From the NCBI GenBank assembly GCA_036768485.1, contig JAVLUZ010000143.1, positions 7,073,531 through 7,137,530 of the forward strand: a stretch of DNA of 64,000 nucleotides, written 5' to 3'. The position numbers were made by a program, and so were the translations under genes. The notes beneath the pieces are model-generated. The model worked only from the letters and a program-made list of their open reading frames with translations. It was not told the origin of the DNA and did no database searches. Source of the stretch: Mermis nigrescens (lineage: Eukaryota > Nematoda > Enoplea > Mermithida > Mermithidae). This document shows positions 58,706 to 64,000 of this stretch, piece by piece (positions within the stretch are counted from its first letter, which is position 1; the number at the start of each line of letters is the position of its first letter).

Positions 58706-59463
58706 GTGGGAGCGAGCAAAACAAAGCGAATTTGTCGCGATGCCTGAAAATAAGAACATTCCAAAAAACATTGTTGAAAACGGAAAGGCTAAATCCAATG
58801 CACATTTTATTCGATTTTCGTGATGTTAAATCACTTTATTGCAGATAGTGTCTCCTTGAAATTTGAAACGCACGAGATTAACTTTAAAGTGACAAAATAG
58901 ATCCTGTTCAGAAGAAAGACTTCATCAATCTAGAGAGCTCCAATTATCATTAAGCAGGTTGCTAAATAAATCAAATTTGGAAGGAACCTGTCCTCTGGTT
59001 CCAGCCATTAAAAAGCCGCTTCAACAGCCGTTATTTCAAACTGAGCATTTTAGCTTAAGCTTAATTACTCTCAAGCTAATTATGTACCGGTAGGGAGCAA
59101 TTTTTGTGTTGTTTAACGGGATAACGCTTTGGAAATAAGAAATGGTGCCAAATATGGAAGGATGCTGAAAACACCCACATGTAAATGTATGTAGGTACTA
59201 CTGTTTTTATTCAAACGTACGGATGGCGGCGATGAATAAATACAAATGTGCGTCTCTAGAAGCATTACTTTTCGAATAGGCAAAATAATTACAGTAATCC
59301 ATTGGGAAAGTGAAAGAAACGCTGCGCATCCCACAGAGAAATACAAAAATTAATTGGCGTGACTCATCCGGTACAATTATCGATTTACCCATTTGCGCCA
59401 AGGTCAAATTTCCCATCTTTCTCTGAACATATATTTTCTATACGCCTAAATCGCCTATTTCAG

Positions 59464-59719
59464 GTCAAATTCGACCGCGTATGGACTCAGAAGGCACAAT
59501 TACAGTGCCAAAATTATCCAGTTATTGTTAGCGGTAGTGCTCGAATTTCTCGTAATTTATACACCATCTGAAGAAGTCTTTGAACTCATTTTGAAAGCTC
59601 TTCAATCAAGCGGAGTCGAAATCCGTTTACGTTTTGATGACCGGTCCATTAGACAGAAAATGAACTTAGCCCCAGGGTGCTTGGGAAAAAATCTGGTTAA
59701 TCGGGAAATTCTGAAGTAG
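59464..59719 (+). CDS. Probable terminal exon of an unrecognised gene
   Basis: CGCCTATTTCAG acceptor. The phase-2 frame stays open for 84 codons (YGLRRHNYSAKIIQLLLAVV, ending NLAPGCLGKNLVNREILK) to TAG at 59717-59719. Such a long frame with mixed codons is unusual in this AT-rich surrounding. The first third is also open in phase 0, so the frame is not fully decided. No family was recognised and upstream exons were not found with confidence. Confidence 0.4.
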
Positions 59720-59864
59720 GTATACGTGATCTGCAAATTATGAAACATGGGAGATTTAGAAGCTAATATATATTTTCCTGTCCGTGCACGAAGCCGCCAG
59801 TCTATTATTTATGAGAAAAATGTAAGATGAAACAAATGTTTTATCTATTTTTTTGTTCGTCGAA

Positions 59865-60035
59865 AAGTTTATTTAATACGACGAACGACGAATTGATATT
59901 TTTGTTGCCAAGCGTTTTTCATTTCAAAATTAAACGACGAACGACGAAAGAATTTTCGTTTTTTGTTTCGTTTGTCCAGAAAGAAAAACGACGAACTAGG
60001 ATCGAAGTTCGTTCGTCGTTCGTCGTTTAATTTTT
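59865..60035. repeat. Word island: ACGACGAACGACGAA
   Basis: Direct and inverted copies of CGACGAACGACGAA are placed symmetrically, ending TTCGTTCGTCGTTCGTCGTT. A GTTGCCAAGCG motif lies inside at about 59908. Confidence 0.7.
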
Positions 60036-60119
60036 ACAGTTATTAGAACAACATACGCATGTAGTTTTAGACAGGCTGTAAATAGAGTGTGGTTCCAAAG
60101 CACAACGTTTCTCACAAGC

Positions 60120-60275
60120 ACAAAGGGGCGTGAGAGGGTGTTAGGGGGGTTTGTACCCGCCAGAAGTTGAAAACTCCCGCAGATTACTGTAGACCCCAGA
60201 ATTTTATTTTAATAACATTCTGGCTATTTATAATCAGACCTCCCAGAATTTTCTTAGTGCCCACGCATGCTAACA
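60120..60275 (+). repeat. R3 repeat copy
   Basis: GGGGCGTGAGAGGGTG start, GTTTGTACCCGCCAGAAGTT, CCGCAGATTACTGTAGACCC, then TTTTCTTAGTGCCCACGCAT. Confidence 0.75.
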
Positions 60276-60430
60276 AACAGACATGCACATAGAAATTATT
60301 TGGGGGTCTTTTCCCGAAATGAAAGAATGGAAAATTTTTCGGGAAAATGAGGCAAAATAAAATTTTAAAAAAATTTGGTCTTGGTCAACTATCCCTATTT
60401 GACCCCAAGAATTTGCTTGCTGTCTATGCA
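60275..60430 (+). repeat. R1/R3 composite fragment
   Basis: An R1 start (CAGACATGCACATAG ... GAAAATGAGGCAAAATAAA) passes into an R3-like end (TTTGACCCCAAGAATTTGCTTGCTG). It looks like a deletion or a recombinant. Confidence 0.5.
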
Positions 60431-60434
60431 TGAA

Positions 60435-61312
60435 TAAGACCCTTCTGTTTTAACATGTCCTAGCCATTGAAAAATTATAATGAACATTATTATACGACTT
60501 TATTCCAAATCTTTTTTTATAATCCTCACTTTGCTTTCAAATGCAAACCGTGCATAACGCACCAGTTCCTTAGATATAATATGCATGCGAAAAAGCGCCT
60601 AACTTTTAGAGGTCGGTATCAAGCAAGATTGAAATCATCATTCCTATCGTATAGCATTTTAAGGGTCCAAAGCTATCACTGTAGTGTTCTACTATAGGTA
60701 ATATTTTTGTAGGCAAATGTAGGTTGTGTTAGCGCTGAGTTCAGCTATACTTATAGTGCAGAAAGGCCTGCGAAATTTTATGTTCGTCACTGAACGGAAA
60801 AATAGTCTTTTCACGAACAGTTATCTAAAGTTCATGCACCAAGCTTTGTTTTCTGTAATTTCTGTCATAGGGACTGATTAACAATTTCAACAAACTCAAC
60901 ATCCATAAGCCACAGTAACTTATATTCTTTGAGAAACACGAAGGACATTTTGAAATTTTTCGTATGCAATGCACCAGGTTGAAAGTGAAGTGACATACAC
61001 AGTAACTATGTATAGGAAAAAATTGAAAAAATTTTATAAAAAACGAGCATTAGCACGCTCAGAGTATTTCGCCACATAAAATGAATGAATATACATTGCC
61101 AGTAAGATACATAGGTATGTACCTACCGTGTTTGTTGTTGAATAACTGTTTATACAGACAGTGAATTTTGTAACAGACTCAACTTTAGAATAAAATTTTA
61201 ATTATTTATTCTGTTTCTCTGATCATATTTGGCAGGTAAATTATGCAGCTCATTTGATATAACTTGGTTTGTTCTGTATTCTTATCCCTCGAACGATTTT
61301 TCTAAATCCGAT
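60435..61312. other. Intergenic, nothing recognised
   Basis: AT-rich. A 76-codon frame at 60467 lacks domain or splice support. Confidence 0.4.
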
Positions 61313-61470
61313 CAGTGTTGCCAGGTTGGCACCTTAGTGCCATTTTGGCACTTTTCCAAAAGTCTGGCAGATTTTCGGTACTTTTTTAATCCTGGCACTT
61401 TTTTGTGGCATGTTTTTTTTGTGACACTGTTTTGATGAGCAATTAGCACCTTTTGATAGAATTGTATTCC
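61313..61470. repeat. Word island: GGCACTTTTT
   Basis: It begins CAGTGTTGCCAGGTTGGCAC. GGCAC/TGGCA words with T-runs recur at least eight times up to about 61470. Confidence 0.65.
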
Positions 61471-61552
61471 GATACATAAGGTAGAAAAATTGACGTAATT
61501 CAATTAAATAAATTATTACTGTAGTATGTCGTTTGTAGTGTCGTGCCGTCGT

Positions 61553-61750
61553 CAGGGTTGCCAGGTGCAGGAGTTCTCCTGAATTCAGGAGAATCTAAAA
61601 TTTTCAGGAGCAGGAGCAGGAGAATGGGCTTTTTAGGAGAAATTTTAGGAGAAGTTGTAAACATGCAGGAGAATGCAGGAGAATTTTAAAATGTCAGGAG
61701 AATTCAGTGGAATCCTGAAAATCTAGGAGAATTCAGGAGAATTTTCTAAA
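61553..61750. repeat. Word island: CAGGAGAATT
   Basis: It begins CAGGGTTGCCAGGTGCAGGA. AGGAGAAT or CAGGAG recurs about fifteen times at irregular spacing. It is not a clean tandem repeat. Confidence 0.75.
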
Positions 61751-61935
61751 CTTAAAGAGCAAGTTATAATAATTATCATACATTAACCTTCTTACTGAAC
61801 TTACTGTAGTTAGTTAGTTGTATATAATTTTATACTTAGATCTTTCACATAAGGAATTTATTTCATTCATAGTTAAGACCTAAGTGTTAAGTTATAACTA
61901 TATCCAAATAAGTTTCGTGCTTCCCTAGTAAATCA

Positions 61936-61972
61936 TTCATTCATTCATTCATTTATTTATTCACTTAATATC
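61936..61972. repeat. ATTC/ATTT microsatellite
   Basis: CATTCATTCATTCATTTATTTATTCA. Such tracts often mark the 3' end of non-LTR elements, but no coding part was found upstream. Confidence 0.7.
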
Positions 61973-62479
61973 ACGAAGTGGGCTTAATTCTAGAATAGAT
62001 AGAAGTCACAGAATTTAAATTAATGGGGATTTAACGAAAGATTAGTAGTTGTAAGGAAGATATTCAAAAGATATTATCGACGGAAAGCATTTAGAAGGGG
62101 AGAAATTGAGGAATGAAGTTGTAAAGTGATAGAAGCACAAAGCATGGGAAGGCGACTGCTGTAAACGGCGTATTGATTGATCTAATGTATACTGATGCAT
62201 ACGTACTTGTTTGTATGTAGGTACGCAATGTTTAGGGAAGGCGGGTATCATTCGAGAAAAATGAGTTTCGGAACCAGCGAACCGCGATAGGAGAAGCATA
62301 GAGGTGTTAGAACAAACGAAGACCAGCCAAGTGGCAGCCATGAAAGAAAACCGGAACGTTCAAGCTGCAAAGCTGATGGAAATATGACAGAGGAAAGGCG
62401 AAGCAGAATTAGAGAAAGAGTGAAGCGATCCTGAACCAATTAGTCATGTGATAAGTTTATTTGGAATAATAAAGAGACA

Positions 62480-63100
62480 TGCTGATGTGTTTGACTCCTC
62501 GTAACTCATTATACTGTAACATATCATGTTTACTACATTAGTGTAAAGGACCAGGAAGTAGGTAATTTTACCCCCATGAGGTGGGTGCGGGTAAATGTGG
62601 GACGTTCAAAGTACAATGAAACAGACTATATGGAATAAAAAACAGACCTGCGGATGTGTTTCATTATACTGTAGAATATAAAGTAAATAGAATAAGTTTA
62701 AAGGACATTTACATAAAATCATGAAGTAGGTAATTGATAACACCATGTAATTTTTACCCCCATGAGGTGGGTGCGGGTAAATGTGGGACGTTCAAAGTAC
62801 AATGAAACAGACTATATGGAATAAAAAGCAGACCTAGCGGATGTGTTTCATTATACTGTAGAATATAAAGTAAATAGCATAGGTTTAAAGGACATTTACA
62901 TATAAACATGAAGTAGGTAATTGATAACACCATTAGGCGGATGTGTTTGACTCCTTGTAACTCATTATACTGTAGAATATCACGTTTACCGCATTAGTTT
63001 AAAGGACATTTACATAAAATTATGAGGAGGTAATTTTCAACCCCAATAGTTTTGTCCGGATAAATAAGGGGCATTCAAAGTTCAATGAAACAGACGATTA
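62480..63100. repeat. Direct tandem repeat, unit about 180 bp, about four copies
   Basis: Each unit carries CATTATACTGTAGAATAT, TTTAAAGGACATTTACATAA, GAAGTAGGTAAT, CCCCCATGAGGTGGGTGCGG and ATGAAACAGACTATATGG. The third copy is internally deleted and the fourth diverged. The ATGAAACAGACTAT phrase equals the inverted end of the MITEs at 23160 and 25270. Confidence 0.85.
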
Positions 63101-63720
63101 CATGATCCGAAATGATTGGTACGGATGTAGGAGGGACATAAACATTAGGGAGGAATGGACTTATAGAAACGATAGAATATGGTATTAGTAAAAATTTGTT
63201 GAACACAAGTTTGGTCTTGTTACTGATCTTAGTAAAGCCTTAACGCATTTGATCAAGTTACCTTCCTTTAAGAAAATTATCTAATCACAAATATTACTGT
63301 ATCGCAGAAATCGAACTACTTTCTATATTCACCACAGGCGACGATGGGATTGGACAACATTTAAGAGACTGATGTGCGATTGGTAGGAAAAAGCGAAACT
63401 TATCTTTTTAGACCTCTGCGAAATCCGTCAACAGCGAATCAAATTGATTCGCGCTAAATTTTCTAGCATGACTGGAAAAAATGACCTATAAAAGGGGATG
63501 CAGAGCCCACGCGCGCGTAGTCAATTAGATCACAGTGCTCTGACGGGTGAATATGTTGGAAATGGGTGGCATGAATAATGGGTCAATAGTATGATGAATA
63601 ATAGTTTGTAAAATCAGCGATTTACATATTGTTTGTGCTGGAAATGAATTATAGATATGAAGTGATACACTGCATAAATAATTACCTACATAAATGTTTG
63701 TTATTCAGGGAACGATTTAA

Positions 63721-64000
63721 ATGAATTTATTAAAAATCGTGAAATTTTGCGAAGATCGTGATGGGTTGCCCGAGAAGCTGGCGGAGTTGGGACTGGTTCC
63801 ACGCGCAGGCGAATACGACTGTCCAACATGTGGCGGGAAGATGGTTCTAATCAAGGATGAATCATGGGTGGATGGATGGATATGGACGTGCCGGGCGCGT
63901 GTGTCGGGCTGAGAAACAGAAGGCGCAGCCTTGCGGAGAGCGAGTGGGCTTGCGCAAGCACACGTCTTTTGAGAATTCGAAGTTACCAATTTGGAAAGTT
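63721..64000 (+). pseudogene. ISXO2-like (IS1595-type) transposase, N-terminal part, frameshifted and cut by window end
   Basis: The frame from ATG 63721 carries a zinc-ribbon pattern (CPTCGGKM ... WTC) typical of the N-terminus of ISXO2-like transposases, then hits TGA at 63910. The +1 frame across 63890-64000 resumes expected family sequence (CRAEKQKAQPCGERVGLRKH, then TSFENSKLPIWKV). One base gained or lost at about 63878-63895 therefore explains the break. GC content is clearly higher than the surroundings. Such genes occur in many animal genomes as domesticated or mobile copies. An upstream acceptor-like TTATTCAG lies at 63702-63709. Assembly error is an alternative to true decay. Confidence 0.65.

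Noticed and set aside
62042..62439. Minus-strand frames of 99 and 63 codons
   Set aside because: No domain, no splice context and skewed composition; treated as chance frames.
1..64000. tRNA, rRNA and CRISPR arrays
   Set aside because: No tRNA-like T-arm with matching acceptor stem, no rRNA stretch, and the tandem repeats lack regular spacers.

Overview
This is a window of AT-rich animal nuclear DNA, not prokaryotic. Coding sequence is broken into short exons joined by GT..AG introns whose phases match. The recognisable protein types (a MYND/SET protein, an immunoglobulin-domain membrane protein, a mucin-like membrane protein) are metazoan. The rest is packed with Penelope, hAT, IS1595/ISXO2-like and many small non-autonomous repeats. 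The species cannot be named. GTAGGTACCTA-type words and the repeat profile would suit an arthropod or another small ecdysozoan, but that is inference.

Layout. (1) About 2.5-20.3 kb, plus strand: a large type I membrane protein gene. Small Ser/Thr-rich exons in phase 1 are followed by a folded juxtamembrane region, one transmembrane helix (exon 15290-15517) and tail exons ending at a TGA at 20254-20256. It resembles the KIAA1549/DUF3827 arrangement. Its introns hold many repeats, including a palindromic Penelope pair (12.8-15.2 kb). (2) 23.6-28.5 kb, minus strand: a SMYD-type MYND/SET gene. Three exons (26933-27269, 25583-26029, 23616-24243) splice in frame, and a likely upstream exon lies at 28353-28474. 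(3) 33.8-44.5 kb, minus strand: a complete ten-exon gene for a 666-residue immunoglobulin-superfamily receptor with signal peptide, four Ig-like domains, one transmembrane helix and a cytoplasmic tail. All nine junctions agree in phase. (4) 44.5-64 kb: gene-poor. It holds a 473-bp tandem repeat block with an inverted-repeat head, two or three word-repeat islands, one likely orphan exon (59464-59719), a roughly 180-bp tandem repeat (62.5-63.1 kb) and the start of an ISXO2-like transposase at the right edge.

The first gene (plus) and the SMYD gene (minus) converge. The SMYD and Ig genes run in tandem on the minus strand. No operon-like relationship is visible.

The repeats are the most unusual part. 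At least four body types (R1, R2, R3, R7) share the same kind of ends, built around a palindromic GGGGGTCTAGACCCCC box and a CATGTATGGTC/CACGTGGGG end, but have unrelated interiors. Two further families carry 8-bp target duplications typical of hAT elements. Three separate islands share an AGnGTTGCCA-like head, followed by a body written in one short word repeated on one or both strands, with a different word in each island.
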